Shown here: positions 36,135 through 48,708 of the stretch, piece by piece
How the letters are laid out: each line of letters starts with the position of its first letter
How positions within the stretch are numbered: position 1 is the stretch's first letter
NCBI GenBank assembly: GCA_026826555.1
Contig: JAKSZT010054324.1
Coordinates: 958,636-1,022,635, forward strand
Reading direction: 5' to 3'
Length of the DNA stretch: 64,000 nucleotides
Source of the DNA: Tolypeutes matacus
Taxonomy: Eukaryota > Chordata > Mammalia > Cingulata > Chlamyphoridae
Program-made: the position numbers and the translations under genes
Notes under the pieces: model-generated
What the model saw: the letters and a program-made list of their open reading frames with translations, nothing else
What the model was told of the DNA's origin: nothing
The model's database searches: none

Positions 36135-36970
36135 AATGACTACATGTTTGAATTTCCATAATAGTTATTCATTTCACACTTCCTATATTTACAAAGAAAT
36201 TAAATTATGCTGCAATAATTTGTAATGTGAAATTTATTTAAAATAATGCTTTATTTTATGCAGCACTTAAATCATTTCCTATTACATTTTATCCACTCAG
36301 AAATACTGCAGCAAGATATTATCCTTATAGAAAAACAAAAAGTTCAAGGTAGATAAGTGACTTGAAAAATATTGCATAATTAATCAATTAGGGATAAGAG
36401 GATTGATATTGAGGTTTCTGTCTCCAGTTGCAGTCCTTTTTTTTAGTACAATAACTCACACATCTTTCACTTGTTCATCTTTGCTGTTAAGATTTAGCTA
36501 TAATAGCTAAACATGCTAAAAGTGAGTCTGAAGTACTTTTATATTTTTGCTACAAAGAAAGTAAAAAGTATCAATCCATATATTTGTTTAATGCTGCTGA
36601 GACTTTTAGTTGTTGCTCTTCTTCAACTACTTGCTATTAAGGATAATTACATGACTATATATATAAACAAAGACATAAAAGTGGAAATGTAATTAAATAT
36701 GAAACAGTGATATAATTTATCCAACTGGCTAACTTTTGCTAAACTCACTGTCTTTCTTTCATAAATATTTAGGTTCTATAAATACTACTAGATTAAAAAC
36801 TAAGTCATTTACCTCTCCAAGCCTAAAGGAGGTTTTCATAAGACTTCTTTGGCTCATGGATGGTTGTTTCAGTGCAATAATCTACTAGATAGCTAATAGA
36901 TAATTATAGATTAATTATGAATTAACAACAAAGCCTATTTCTCATTTACGGCAAAGTGAAAGAAAATTGT
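36135..36970. other. Unassigned AT-rich sequence
   Basis: No repeat family or coding region recognised. Confidence 0.55.
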
Positions 36971-36975
36971 GAAGG

Positions 36976-37175
36976 AGGTAGAGTGGTTAAAGGAAACGAG
37001 GCTTTAGAGTTGGCACAGATACTAAAAAGGTGGAACAAGTCACTTAACTTCTCAAAGCCTCAGATTCTTCATCCATAAAATATAGACTATAATGCCTAAT
37101 AACATAATGTTAAATATGAGGATCAAATCAGATTGACATGGTAAGAAAACATGGCATATAATAGGTGTACCCTAA
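36976..37175 (+). repeat. MIR SINE
   Basis: MIR order: 'tagagtggttaaagg', 'ggctttagagttgg', 'aagtcacttaacttctcaaagcctcagattcttcatccataaaata', 'atatgaggatcaaatcag', 'catggcatataataggtg'. Confidence 0.85.
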
Positions 37176-38742
37176 AACAATCACATTCCATGCACAAACA
37201 CACTGGGATTTTCCAGCAGACATAAATTGTAACAATTTTATCCCTCTGCTCTTTCTTAAACCTGAAAATTGATCTAAAACACCAGAGATTATGCTAGATG
37301 GACATTAGATTAAAAAGGCTGTACAGGTTAAATAATAACCCTGAACCATAAATTTAAGGCTCAATCTCAAGAGGTGTTTTTGCCCTTTCGAAGTAATAAA
37401 AGGCTCAGACTCATTTTCAAAAGAGAATAACCCTTTTTTAACATATAAATATTTCAAAAGCATAGACACTTAGCTCTTCCAAAACCTGAATTTTTCAAAG
37501 GGCTCTTTGAAATCATAGATAATAGTAATTCAATTCTATTTATAAACTATGCATAATGCTATTTGTAGCCAAGGTAGCTTAGTCATTTGACCTACTCTAC
37601 AATTTACAGTAGTCATACTAAGTTGGTCATGATGACAAAAACTCATGGTATGTAAACAGACACAAGTCAGTCTTCTGGAACTTATGAAAACAGGTTGCAT
37701 AGTAAAAGTTACCTTCAAAAAATTAATCATAGGTGAAATTGCAACTACATGTATATTTCACGTTCTCTGAGTAGTTGGGAAAAGTCATCTCTTGCTATTA
37801 AGAATAAAATCATTCAAAATTATAAATTACAAATCTAAAGGAATATATATATTTTTTCCTTTACGAGTTTGTGAATTATTTTCAAGTGGTGGAGGAAGGG
37901 TTATCTCAAGTTTGATGTACATTTGCAATTCCAAATATTGATGGTATGACTCATAGCCAGCATGGTAGATGGTAGATGTCTGAGATGTGTGTGTTTTGAA
38001 TATTCTTATACATTTGGGTACAGTTTTCTGTTTATTGAATATTTCTTTGAGCAATATCACAAATAAATACAAAGTATGGGTTCTGCTCAAATCGTCTCTT
38101 AATATATCTCACTGTAACCAATTCATGTTTTAAATAAGTGTTATTGTATCAGAACTGACTGTAGTTGGATTATGTAACAAGATAAGAATTTCCCCCTATT
38201 TCCTCTTCCCCTGCTTCTGAAACCTAGCAAAAACCAATGTCAATAACAATTGGAAAGATTTAGTAATGTGACTCAAAACAGATGAACAGAAACTGTATTT
38301 GGAATTAAAATGTAAAAAGAATATGCCAAGAGGAAATCAAGTTCTCCCTTTCTTGCAGAGGCTCTCCAAATAAAGATAGGAATTGTATTCATATTGAAAC
38401 AACCAAATAACCAATCCAGCCAGAGTGTATGGAGAAAAAATGCAATAGCCCTAGGTTAGGGTTTTTTGTTTGTTTGTTTGTTTTTTTAAAGTATCCAAAG
38501 AATGCTGGAGGTTTTGGGCTCCCAAAATATTAACCTAGGTTTTAGCACACATCTGTCTGATTGAAAATCCTAAATTCTTTCCATTAAACTAATGGCTAGT
38601 AAGCACTCACATTCTTCTTGAAGATTTGATGAATGCTGTTTAATGTAAGACGTCCACTAATACTTAGCTTGGCCCAGCCCATTAACATAAATGGAGCATG
38701 GGAGGAATATATCACAGAAAAGATTATACCTTGGATCACAAG
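37176..38742. other. Unassigned sequence with a (GTTT)n tract
   Basis: No gene or clear repeat. 38461-38487 is a (GTTT)n/T-rich tract that could be the minus-strand tail of an unrecognised old SINE. The minus-strand frame at 37827-38090 (87 codons) shows no protein-like features. Confidence 0.5.
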
Positions 38743-38752
38743 GTCATTTTTA
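38743..38752. repeat. Target-site duplication, left copy (SINE)
   Basis: GTCATTTTTA, repeated at 38903-38912 on the other side of the SINE. Confidence 0.75.
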
Positions 38753-38902
38753 GTTTTTAAAGATTTATTTTTATTTGTTTGTTTGTTTGAGCTTGCTATC
38801 TGCTTGTCTTCTTTTTAGGAGGCACTGGGAACTGAACCCAGAGCCTTCCATGTGGCGGGGGGAGACACCTAATCATTTGCATCACCTCTGCTCCCTATAG
38901 AG
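38753..38902 (-). mobile_element. DAS-type SINE
   Basis: Read on the minus strand: an AGCAGAGGTGATGCAAATG-like A-box region, CCACATGGAAGGC, GGGTTCAGTTCCCAG as a near-perfect B box, 'tgcctcctaaaaagaag', then an A-rich (CAAA)n tail, which appears as (GTTT)n on the plus strand at 38776-38790. A 10-bp duplication GTCATTTTTA flanks it, so both ends are set. Confidence 0.85.
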
Positions 38903-38912
38903 TCATTTTTAA
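38903..38912. repeat. Target-site duplication, right copy (SINE)
   Basis: GTCATTTTTA, matching 38743-38752. Confidence 0.75.
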
Positions 38913-41385
38913 AACTTTGCATCCTGAGGTAAGAAAAGAAACTGCTTATCATCAAAGACAAAAATCTTTTTTTTTTTTCATTCGAAACTGACCAAAAGTT
39001 TATTCAATAAGAAATGTTGGCCATCTATAATAATTTGAATTATAAGCACAGCCTTCTCTCTTTCTTTGAGGAGCTTAATTTTTAAAAATAAGTCTAGACT
39101 CCTTTGCATTATGATTTATTTTTTGGAGGTAACAAAAGAAAAACAACACCAATAATGTTTCATCAAGGGTCAAAGATCGTCTCAAGCTTATTTTTGTATT
39201 TTGACATGGAAGTCCCAATAATATACCCACAAGGATTCATCCAGTGCCATCCAATGAATTGTACTGCTTCAGAAGTTTGTCTCACTCTCCCCTTATTCTC
39301 AGAAAACTTTCTGTGGCTACACTGGGGAGCCCCTCTGCTATGAAGGATCTTTTGTTCTTCTGAATTTGTCTCTGCATTATTTCTGGTTTGCAACAGACTT
39401 TTTATCTGGTTGTTGACTGATTTCTTTCTTTTTATATTTATATCCAGTTTAGATCACTTCTGCCTTACTGATCATTTTGTCCCTTCCTCAAGTGGCAGGT
39501 GCTGAGAGCTTGGTGCATATCTCTGTTCTGGGCTGTATTTCTGAAGGCAGCTGATGACTCGAGCAATTGAGAAATTTTTTCTGTTTATAACAGGTGACAG
39601 AAGCTGCTGTTTTACTAAAACCCTAGGACAGTATCAACTGGATGATTGAGAAAGTTGCCCCATATCACATCCTACACAGCTAATAGTATTTTAGTTTGGC
39701 TATAAAAAGGAATCCTTCAGCAAAATAACTTACCATGCATTTGTTTTTAACCCATAACTTAAGATACAGAACTTAAGTTGTATAATCTTTATGTGACTGC
39801 ATATCTTTAAACAAGTAAGCCTTTATGCCTTCCTGAAAAGGGAAAATAATTAGCCAGTTGCAATGTGCAATGATCTTTGCATAATTGTGACTCCAAGTAT
39901 GAAAAGATGGCCTATTGGGGGCACTCTTAGAGAGTAAATACACCCAGATCTGTCTTTATTTGTACTATAGGGATGTCTGAGTCACAGAGACAGTCCAACC
40001 ACAAAAAAAGGAAAAGTTATGTAATATTTAAATAACTTGAAACTAGGATTTGGAGAACAGAGAGCTCCACTTTCTCAGCATTAGCTGCTCTCTGATAGCT
40101 GTGGGGAAGATCCTGAAGGTGTGACTTAACTGTTGAACTGCAGGTGCTCTAAGGAACATGCCCATGTGTGTGTGGCTTGGCTGGCATCCTCATAGCCTCC
40201 AATTATTGATATCTCTGTGAATGACGTTTTCCTCTTTTTCTCTCAAGGAAGTCTCATAAGAAGGGAACCAAATCAAGATTTGAGGTAATGCTTTGTGTGT
40301 CAATAACAAGGCATTAAAGACTTGAGTTAAGTCTCTAACTCAATCCACCATCTGATCACAAACTCTTTACTCCAAGGTCCTCTAGATTACAAATGCTATA
40401 CCTGCACTAAAAGCTCACACCTTAAATCATACAAAGAAGGGCAATCTCAAAATCTCAAAATTACTAGGATTTCCTAAGAGTTTGATAATATTCTTCATTT
40501 TGTGGGTGTGGAATGTTTTCTAAGGAAACACATTGGCATAATTTGCCCACTTCAGGAGGAATTAACAAAGTAGATGAAATAGTGTGTTAGGGAACTCCTT
40601 TTCTTAGAGGTTTGAAGATACTATTGAGCACTTCTTTAAATCTCAGATGAAAGTACTAGAGACTTCCCAGAGAAGAAAGAACTTTAACTTCTTTAAATGT
40701 GCTGGTACTTTAAGGGAAAAGTCAAAGAACTGCCAGCTCAGGAAAATTCAAATTAGGATAAAAACGGCTGATCTAAAAACAGCTATATATCTTCTCTCTG
40801 ATCTTTTCACATTGTAAAATATAATGGAAGAATAACCTTACACTTTATGTAAGATCATGGAAATGTAAACATATTGCTCTTGTAAACCTTAGGCAATGCT
40901 GTGTTATTACATTGGTTTCATCAAAAAAAATTGTCATCTCTTAGGCAATTTTTTACTGTGATTGTGTTACTCCATAGAATAATTACAATAACCAAATCAT
41001 TTTAGGACTTTAGACTAATAATAAGAAGAGATAAAAAATGAAGACTTTTGGGTTACCTCAAGTCTTTGGTTTTCTATACTTCTATGAAGTTTAAAATTCA
41101 AAAGAAAAAGTGAGTATGCAAACTAGTCCAAATTAACGTGAATGCCTAAGAGTTTATCTTATATAAGATGTTGATTAACGTTAAGGTATTATAATATATG
41201 TAAATTTTTACATAAGGTCTATTAAAATTATTTTTTAAATGGCAATGAATGATAAGTATGTATTTCATTTTCAAGCTTAAACACCTATGGCTTATGCCTG
41301 AATTTTGATGTAATAAGCAGTGTCCTCTCACAATATTTTTTGATACTGCCTTTCTCAAATTCAGGCCTTAAGTTTAGAATAATAA
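38913..41385. other. 2.5 kb of unassigned, mostly unique sequence
   Basis: No gene or recognised repeat apart from a T run at 38968-38979. Overlapping open frames on both strands at 39104-39393 are under 80 codons and lack protein-like features. Confidence 0.55.
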
Positions 41386-41399
41386 AATTATTAAGATGG
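41386..41399. repeat. Target-site duplication, left copy (SINE dimer)
   Basis: AATTATTAAGATGG; the partner at 41643-41656 matches at 12 of 14 positions. Confidence 0.65.
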
Positions 41400-41642
41400 G
41401 GGAGGGGATGTGGCTCAAGCAGTTGAGCCCCTGCTTCCCACATGGGAGGTCCCAGGTTTCCACTCCTGGGGTCTCCTAAAACAAAATAAAATAAAACATA
41501 ACAAGCAAAACAAAGGAAAAAAACAAGTCAGGGGAGCAGTGTGGCTCAGTGGCTGAGTACTGACTTCCCACATGCACATAGGAAGTCCCAGGTTCATTCC
41601 CCACCCCCAGTACCTAAAACAACAACAGCAACAGCAACAAAA
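41400..41642 (+). mobile_element. DAS-type SINE, two tRNA-like units in tandem
   Basis: Unit 1 (41400-41527) has GATGTGGCTCAAGCAGTTGA, 'cccacatgggaggtcccagg' and an A-rich (AAAAT/AAAC)n linker. Unit 2 (41531-41642) has GTGTGGCTCAGTGGCTGAG, CCCAGGTTCATTCCCC as B box and a (CAACAG)n/A-rich tail. Imperfect 14-bp duplications flank the whole, so the dimer inserted as one piece. Plus strand. Confidence 0.85.
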
Positions 41643-41656
41643 AACTATTAAGCTGG
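41643..41656. repeat. Target-site duplication, right copy (SINE dimer)
   Basis: AACTATTAAGCTGG, 12 of 14 bases shared with 41386-41399. Confidence 0.65.
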
Positions 41657-44600
41657 CTGGTACATGCACACCATGTATTTCTTAAATGGTCACTAAGTAG
41701 CTCTAAGGTTTACTCCCTCACCATATAAAGGGAGAGTTAATATAAATAAGTAGGCATGTTAAATATAATTATATATTTAATTAGCTCTTTTTTGTAAAAT
41801 TTATCCTGTTTATCAAGCTCACAAGAAAGGAAGAGTTGCTAATTTAGAAAAGAAAGAGAGAGAAACTGAACCTCTAGATTTGTTGTGTACAAATAAATTG
41901 TTTTTATATGAATAGTTTTTAGACGAATGCTTTAATCCATATATTTCAGTATAGGTAGAAGTATACTCATGTTAATGTGCAAGGTAGTGTTCTGCCTTTC
42001 AATAAATAAATATTTAATAAGAATTTAATCCTAGATTTGAACTATCCTAATCATTTGACAGTTAACACATACTTTTCTGTGTTTTTGGAGGACCCTGGAA
42101 TTTTGTCAGTGTTCTTACTGTCCATTTTGTTTTTTACCCTAAGGATAACCATTAACTTAATACTTAGGAAATGAGTTACATATCATGCATTAGAGGATTC
42201 CATTCGCATCCATTCTGATATTGATTGCTGCAATACATTATTTAGAACCGTTCAATCTCACCATCAGTAAATGGTTTCTCTTTTTCAGTCATGCTAGCCT
42301 GAAACTCTTTTAAAAGCTACAGGAAGGAAGAAACATTAAAAGAACAATAACCTCAACAAGGTACTATACTTATTCTTGTCTATTGATGCTGCAAGAATAG
42401 ATTCATGGGTAGAGCTTTCCCAATGAATCTGACCTCAATACCATAAACAGACTCCTTCAGAATATTTAATTGAACTAAGTCAGAATTTCTAAGTCTACTT
42501 CCTTTAATCCAGAAGTTAGTGGCAGAGTGAAAGTAGCCATTTGGTAAGCAAAGGTCTTTGAAATAAGAATAATGATATTGAATTGAATGAAAATGATGAG
42601 GAAAATAAAATTGTGACTGGTTGATTAAAATATTTTTGGAATGTTTTATAACATCTTAGGAGGAAAGAGGTGCAAAGATTTTTTTTTCTTGAAATAATAC
42701 TTATAAATTTGAACGTAATTGGCCTTACTTGTAGAAGGTTTAATAAAACATTCAATTGTATCTCGCTGCCTTTGGTGTTTCATAATACAGGCAATTTATT
42801 CTATGGAACATTTTAATATAAATTGCAACCTAATCATTACCATGATAATTAGGATAATGGTTCTGTAGAAAATATATCTCAACTGATCTTTTAACTAAAC
42901 CTACTAAAAATGATCAAATATAATACAAATTGTCTCTAGGCAATGGAGTTGCTTGCATATGCTCAGTTCCTATCAGGATACAAATAGTCACATTGAATGT
43001 ATAATCATGCCCATACCAGAAGTATGACAAACCTACACTAAGGCACAAAGACTGTGCTTCATATGTAAAAACTGTGAACTACAGAATTTCCCAGGAAACT
43101 AGTCAGATGCATGCTTTCCAGTCCAGAGAGGCGCAGCCTTACCCATAGTAAAGCATATACTACTTCAAAGGCCAGGGACATTGGCAAATATAAGGATCCC
43201 TACAGATATGGGATTGCAGATAAAACCTGATGCAAACAAAGTTAATGGCTTTTGATCTCTAGCTTAAGTCACATAGAATGGATAAGAGTAGTAAAAATAT
43301 TCCTAGAATGATACACATGACTGAAAATACAAACCTAGGGCTGTATACAGATTCCATACAGAAGTTAGTTCTCTGGATTAAATACCATTTCGGTCTAGCT
43401 TTTGTTATACAATGCACCTCAGTAAATAAAACAAATGAAACAGAGCTCAAATAAATGATACCAAATAAATGATTATGGAACAAGTTAATTTAGTTTAAAC
43501 CAGTAAATTAGAGGTTAAAATTGACCAAAAGACAGTTCTAAAAAAAATTTTTTTTAATGATTTTCATTCTTAGCTTAGCCTAACTCCCCTGTCAGACATA
43601 GAACATGTCACATAGCCTGGCCCAAATTAGAGTTATATTTATAGAAGTCTTGAATTATAAGAATAAGCCATGCTTAAAAGACCATCTTAATATTCCCCAA
43701 TTTGTGGTAATCTAGGATACCTTTTGTTATATTTTTTAAATAATAGACAACTTCTTATATGTATACCCAAATGTTATCCAAATGCAATAGAGTTAGTATT
43801 GTAGGCTGTCATACATAATATAAAGTATATATACTGTGTCCCCTTTTTTTTTCCCCTGGGAGCACAATAGTTCTAAAATGTATAACTTGGACTTTACGTT
43901 ATATAATAGTATTACAAGTTAATAAGAACCAAAGCTCCAAAATTTCCTATGAATTTTTCTACCAAGCAAATACATGCATATTTAATTTTCCTTTCAAGTT
44001 CTTCCCTTGCATGAAGCAACTTCCTGAAGCCCAAGGCTGAATCACATTTTCTACATCCCAGGCTAAGAAACCATGAACTAAGTAACCCAAATTACAAAAT
44101 TTCCTAATCTTTATCTTTTCATCCTAAAAAGGCAGGGGACATAGAAATATTTATAGCCTAGGGATATTTGAGTTTTAAATCAGAGACCAAAAGCAGAACT
44201 ACTAATTGAAGTGGCTTAGAGCAGGAGCCTGAAATCTGTGTTTAATTGGCATTTACTTCCCAGGTAATTTAGACTAAGTTACTTATTTTTCCTGTGTGTT
44301 ACATTTTTCATCTCTAAAATAATGTTATCTACCCAATAAACAAAGTTAATGGTAGATTTATGGAGACAGTTTATGGAAAACAGAACTGCGTCTGACAACA
44401 AAGTTGAGATCTGAGATTTAGACACTACCTTCCCTACCTGGCTGATTTGCTGTTTACTGCCAACCTTTCTTGCAATTGGTAGTGCCCATGCACATCAACT
44501 GTTGCATATTTTTAATATGAGTGCTAGAAATTTCTCAACAGAAATTAGCTAGCACTATGACATAAAACCTGTTACATATAAGCCATTAATAAATATGAGG

Positions 44601-44734
44601 GCCTCTTTTCCTCATCCCAGCTTCTTCAACTACTAGCTCCCTAATATTTTCAGCCAGACAAACTAGTGCTAGATAAATGTTACTTTTACCTCAAGTCACA
44701 TAGGTTTGGCTGCATTATCAATAAAACCACACAA
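41657..44734. other. 3 kb of unassigned AT-rich sequence
   Basis: No recognised gene or repeat. The longest frame is 79 codons at 42516-42755 minus and is hydrophobic by AT bias. Confidence 0.55.
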
Positions 44735-44764
44735 TGTACATTATTACAGTGTACATTATTACAA
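44735..44764. repeat. 15-bp tandem duplication
   Basis: TGTACATTATTACAG is followed at once by TGTACATTATTACAA: two units with one end mismatch. Confidence 0.85.
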
Positions 44765-46035
44765 AATGCTTATAAGATAGAAAGCAAGAAATGTCTCTTT
44801 AGACAAAATTCCTAACGAGGGTTATACAGTATTGTTAAGATTGAGACAAATGATGACCACTGTGCAAAAATACTTGTGAAACATTCTTCTGAAGAAAAGT
44901 TTTGTTGAATAAAAGTAGAACTTAACCAACTCACTTCAGAGGAATCAGAAAAGATATGAAGAACATAGGCACTAAATTGTATGTTTTCTTTATTCTGATT
45001 CATTGAGATGAGTGCACACAAACAAGAACATTATGGAAAAGTTATATTTTCTTTTCATTTAGACTTTTAATTATGAATGTTTTTCTGGTTGAGGCAGGGG
45101 GACAGAGAAACTCTTATATTAAGTTCATTAATTTGTGAATAGCTATGGTAATTAAGCAAGCAAATTAATTCATTTATTAGCAATATATTAGGCATAAATA
45201 GTCTTAGCTGCAAATATGATTAAATATATGAATCGATTAACTCTACATTAAGTTCATTTAATTTGTGATTAGCAATGGTGCATAAGAATAAAAAAAAAAC
45301 TGCATAATGTCAAAACATTGTTGAAAGAGGAAGCAATTGCCAAAAGAATATTATTTACAAAATTCTAAGAATTTATATGAACAGATATTTCAATGTGGTT
45401 TAAGCTAATCTGCATCTCCATGCTAGAATTCAACAAGTTTAACTGAACTGCATTTAATAATATACCAGAGGCCTAAATATGAATTTCAGTAAGTGTTGCA
45501 TATAAGAAGAAGGTTCATGATTTTCACAATGATATTCTTGAATGAAAACCAGTAATACTAAAAAATCGTTGAATAAGAACTCTGGTGGTGTCAATTTTCC
45601 TCATTTGTGATTATCTAAACTGCTATTTTTTTTTTTTAAAGTTTCCTTTAGAAATTTGAGTCATGTAAAATTTGAGTCATTGAAAGGATCTATCAGAGAT
45701 CTGAACATAAATTTTAGCTGCAAACAAAGTTATATAAAACCATTGAGTACAAAAAATAAAAGGGATACATAATCAACCTCATTAATTTTAAGTATTTGGA
45801 TGGGAGGCAAGTATTCATTAGTGAAAAAAATAACAGAATTGTCAACTATTTTGAAAGTCAGGAAAGTACAGGAAACTCTGTCGAAAGCCATGTTACAGAT
45901 CATAGATTAGATAGATATTTAATGAAAAGATACCTTATGTACACCATCTTAGGGACACGGTCATTTATTCTGTGCTTGAAACCGTAGTAGTGTGTGATAA
46001 GGAAATAGCACATTCTAAAGTAGTTTTTGAAGTCC
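44765..46035. other. Unassigned AT-rich sequence
   Basis: No gene or repeat family recognised. AAATTTGAGTCAT occurs twice near 45655-45682, a short direct repeat. Confidence 0.55.
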
Positions 46036-46037
46036 AA

Positions 46038-46038
46038 G

Positions 46039-46096
<58 letters not shown>
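46038..46096. repeat. Compound (TC)n(TA)n microsatellite
   Basis: Uninterrupted CT/TC dinucleotides to about 46064 pass directly into uninterrupted TA dinucleotides to about 46095. It is the longest uninterrupted microsatellite in the window and likely polymorphic. The minus-strand frame across it (45965-46165), with YIYI and RERE runs, is an artefact. Confidence 0.95.
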
Positions 46097-46100
<4 letters not shown>

Positions 46101-46111
46101 GAATAACCTGT

Positions 46112-46312
46112 GGAATTATAGTACCTGAAATTTATTCTCAAATAGGTGTGAGATTTTAGGCACATTTCTTAATCTCAGAGTCAGTGTTCTTTCCATAAAA
46201 ATGGGAACAATAGACGAATCTAACACATAGTGACTTGGATGATTAAATGAGACTATGTATATAAAGTATTTATATTGGCTGGCTCATAGTGAGTTTTAAT
46301 AAATGCTAGATT
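46112..46312 (+). repeat. MIR SINE (3' two-thirds)
   Basis: MIR landmarks: 'gtgagattttaggcacatttcttaatctcagagtcagtgttc', 'cataaaaatgggaacaatag', 'ggatgattaaatgagac' and 'ggctcatagtgagttttaataaatgc'. Confidence 0.8.
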
Positions 46313-47230
46313 AGAAGAAAAGATGGAAAAGGCCGTTATTTTTTTATATATCAGTTTAATAGAGTAAGATGACAGTGGTATTAGATTTTTCACTTGTTAA
46401 AGGTGCTTATGAAATAGGATGTTTTCATCCAGAGTATTATAATTGATACACTGACCAACATACTATCCCTGTCCCCTAATGTATACATTTGATATCCAAA
46501 ACCTCATATGAAGAAACTTCTTGGTAAATGCAAATGTTAGCTTGCTGTTGGTTAGATTTTAGTAATCCTCAAATATTAGGATATAACTAGGAAAAAAAGC
46601 ATTTATATTCTAAATTAAAACCCTTCCTTTATAAAGGAGGAAAACCCAATTACCATAGAGATATATTTAGCCACAAAACCACCATGATATAATTCCAAAC
46701 TCCTGGAATACTACCACAATGATATAGAACATATCCCTAATGACTAGCAATTCAATTTATACATATGGCTGGATTTTATTTGAAATATGTTGTCCTTAGA
46801 GATATTTGATAGATGTATTATCTTCCCTATCCCTATCACAGGGTTAATGAGCCACTGTTTAACCAGCATTAGATTATCAAGACAGATAAAATAAGGTTGT
46901 AACGAGTCCATTTTATTCCTTGTGCAAGTATGTCTTTGAGTGTGCATGTGCACACGTATGTATGCTTATGAACACACACAAACTAATGGGGACAAATCTA
47001 GTCACACCAATCCTAGAGCTTTGCACACACAAATTAGGAGAAGATGCTTGGGATGCAAGTAGCCAAAAAAGCTTGATAATCCTAAATATATTAAGAAATC
47101 CTATAAACCATTAAGTAAAATAGAAATAAACAAAAAAAAACAGGCAAAAATTATACAGTTATTTCCCATACTTGCATGAAATTTTTTTAAAAGACAATTT
47201 TGTTAAAGACCAGGTAATTTTTTTAAAGAG
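46313..47230. other. Unassigned sequence
   Basis: No recognised gene or repeat beyond a short GT/CA-rich patch near 46920-46985. Confidence 0.55.
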
Positions 47231-47234
47231 TGGT

Positions 47235-47565
47235 TATAAGTGCCTCATACACATATGAAAAGAGGCTCAACTTATTCATTAATAAAATAAAATAAATGTC
47301 ATCTTTCATATACCATAATGGCAAAAGATTTTTTTAGAAATGATAGCAACAGTATTAAGGAGAATTAACAAAAAACAGGTTCTCTTATTTATGGATTATG
47401 AGAGTGAAAATTAGTTCAATTTCTATGGAAAGCAATTTGGTATTAGCTTCCATATACATTTATACCCATTCATACACAGAAGCATATCCTTTCAACATAC
47501 ATATACTACCAGAGGTCAAATTACAACTCATATTAAATGCAGACAAAATGTGTATTAATAGTCAT
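47235..47565 (+). repeat. Ancient L1 ORF2 3' fragment
   Basis: Weak but ordered L1M ORF2 C-terminal match: 'atgaaaagaggctcaac', 'atataccataatggcaaaag', 'tctatggaaagcaatttgg', 'tatacccattcatac'. It is heavily diverged. Confidence 0.5.
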
Positions 47566-48271
47566 ATTATGCTCCCTTTGTGTACTAATAAATAATTGTG
47601 GATAATTATACTCTGTCTATAAAGAGAAATTTCCTTGCATCCAATAAAGTATACGATGCCTCAGAGAATAAACAAGGAGGATCTGGGAGAGGAGAAAAAC
47701 CTACCCCTGTGCCCCCCTCCCCAAGTTTGTACTTATTTCTATTATTTAGTTTATCAAGTAATATGTATTCATTATTTTCTGAGATAAATGTAAAATTAAT
47801 CAATAAATAATAAGTAACAAATAAACTTAAGTTCTTGGGTCCAAGACTATGTTGACAAAGTCAACATATCTGTGAACCTGAAATTCAAAATTTTGTGTCC
47901 TTTGCCTTTTCAGATTATCAAAGGAGACCTCAAATCTAAAATGGTTTAAGGGTCATTGAAGTAAACAGATATTATTTTACATATTTTCTTTCCAAGTTCA
48001 GGCCTGGAAAGTTTGGAGTTTTCATTCTTTTGGGAAGCTTATGAAAAAAAAATCATATTTTTCATTTCCTTTGAACCTTTTATTCTATCTACATCTTGGT
48101 CTCTATTAAAAAACAAAAATTCAAGTCTTTTTTCTAAGAAAAAAAATTGACTTTGTGCCTCTCCTCTTTTTATTTCTCTTCTATAGCTTTTGATAGGTAG
48201 CAAAATGGATCAAATATAGATATGCTATAGAAGAAAACAAAACTAATTTTATAAATATCCCAAAAAAGGCC
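47566..48271. other. Unassigned sequence
   Basis: No recognised gene or repeat. Confidence 0.55.
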
Positions 48272-48708
48272 TGTTGAGGCAGGTTAGTATAGGGAAAATA
48301 GGTAAGACCTGGTAAACAACATTGCTGGGAGACCCCGACCAGAAACCCTCTAAGGGGAAAGCTGCTACCTAAAACAAAGCAGGCATGTGGAGACCCTGGC
48401 CACAAGGTCCCATTTGGAGCTCTTTCCAGGGTTAAAGAGAAGCCCCAGATAATTCCAAACAGGTCTCCTTATTGGGCCCCTGAAAGCTAACAGGTGCGGA
48501 TCGTAAGGTAACCAATCAGAACAGCAAACAGCTGGGGCCCCTTCCCAAAATTAGGAGAGGGGAGGACGAAGGTATTAGAAGAACTAACCTCAGGCCTCAC
48601 GTGCTCGTCTCACCCTGTAGCACGCCTGCGATTCAAGTATCTGATTCCGTATTTATTTCTTTTCTTGTTTCTTAAAAAAGTCTTTACTCCCTTGCCTACC
48701 CTATGACA
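48272..48708 (+). mobile_element. Putative ERV solo LTR
   Basis: A sharply GC-richer block starts TGTTGAGGCAGG. It contains a CCAAT-box context (AACCAATCAGAACAGC near 48510), a C-rich stretch, and a U5-like T-rich end ('tttcttttcttgtttctta', then 'cttgcctaccctatgaca'). This arrangement is typical of gammaretrovirus-like LTRs. No retroviral coding sequence adjoins it. The right end and the duplication were not resolved, and no clear TATA box or AATAAA was seen, so the call is tentative. Confidence 0.5.
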
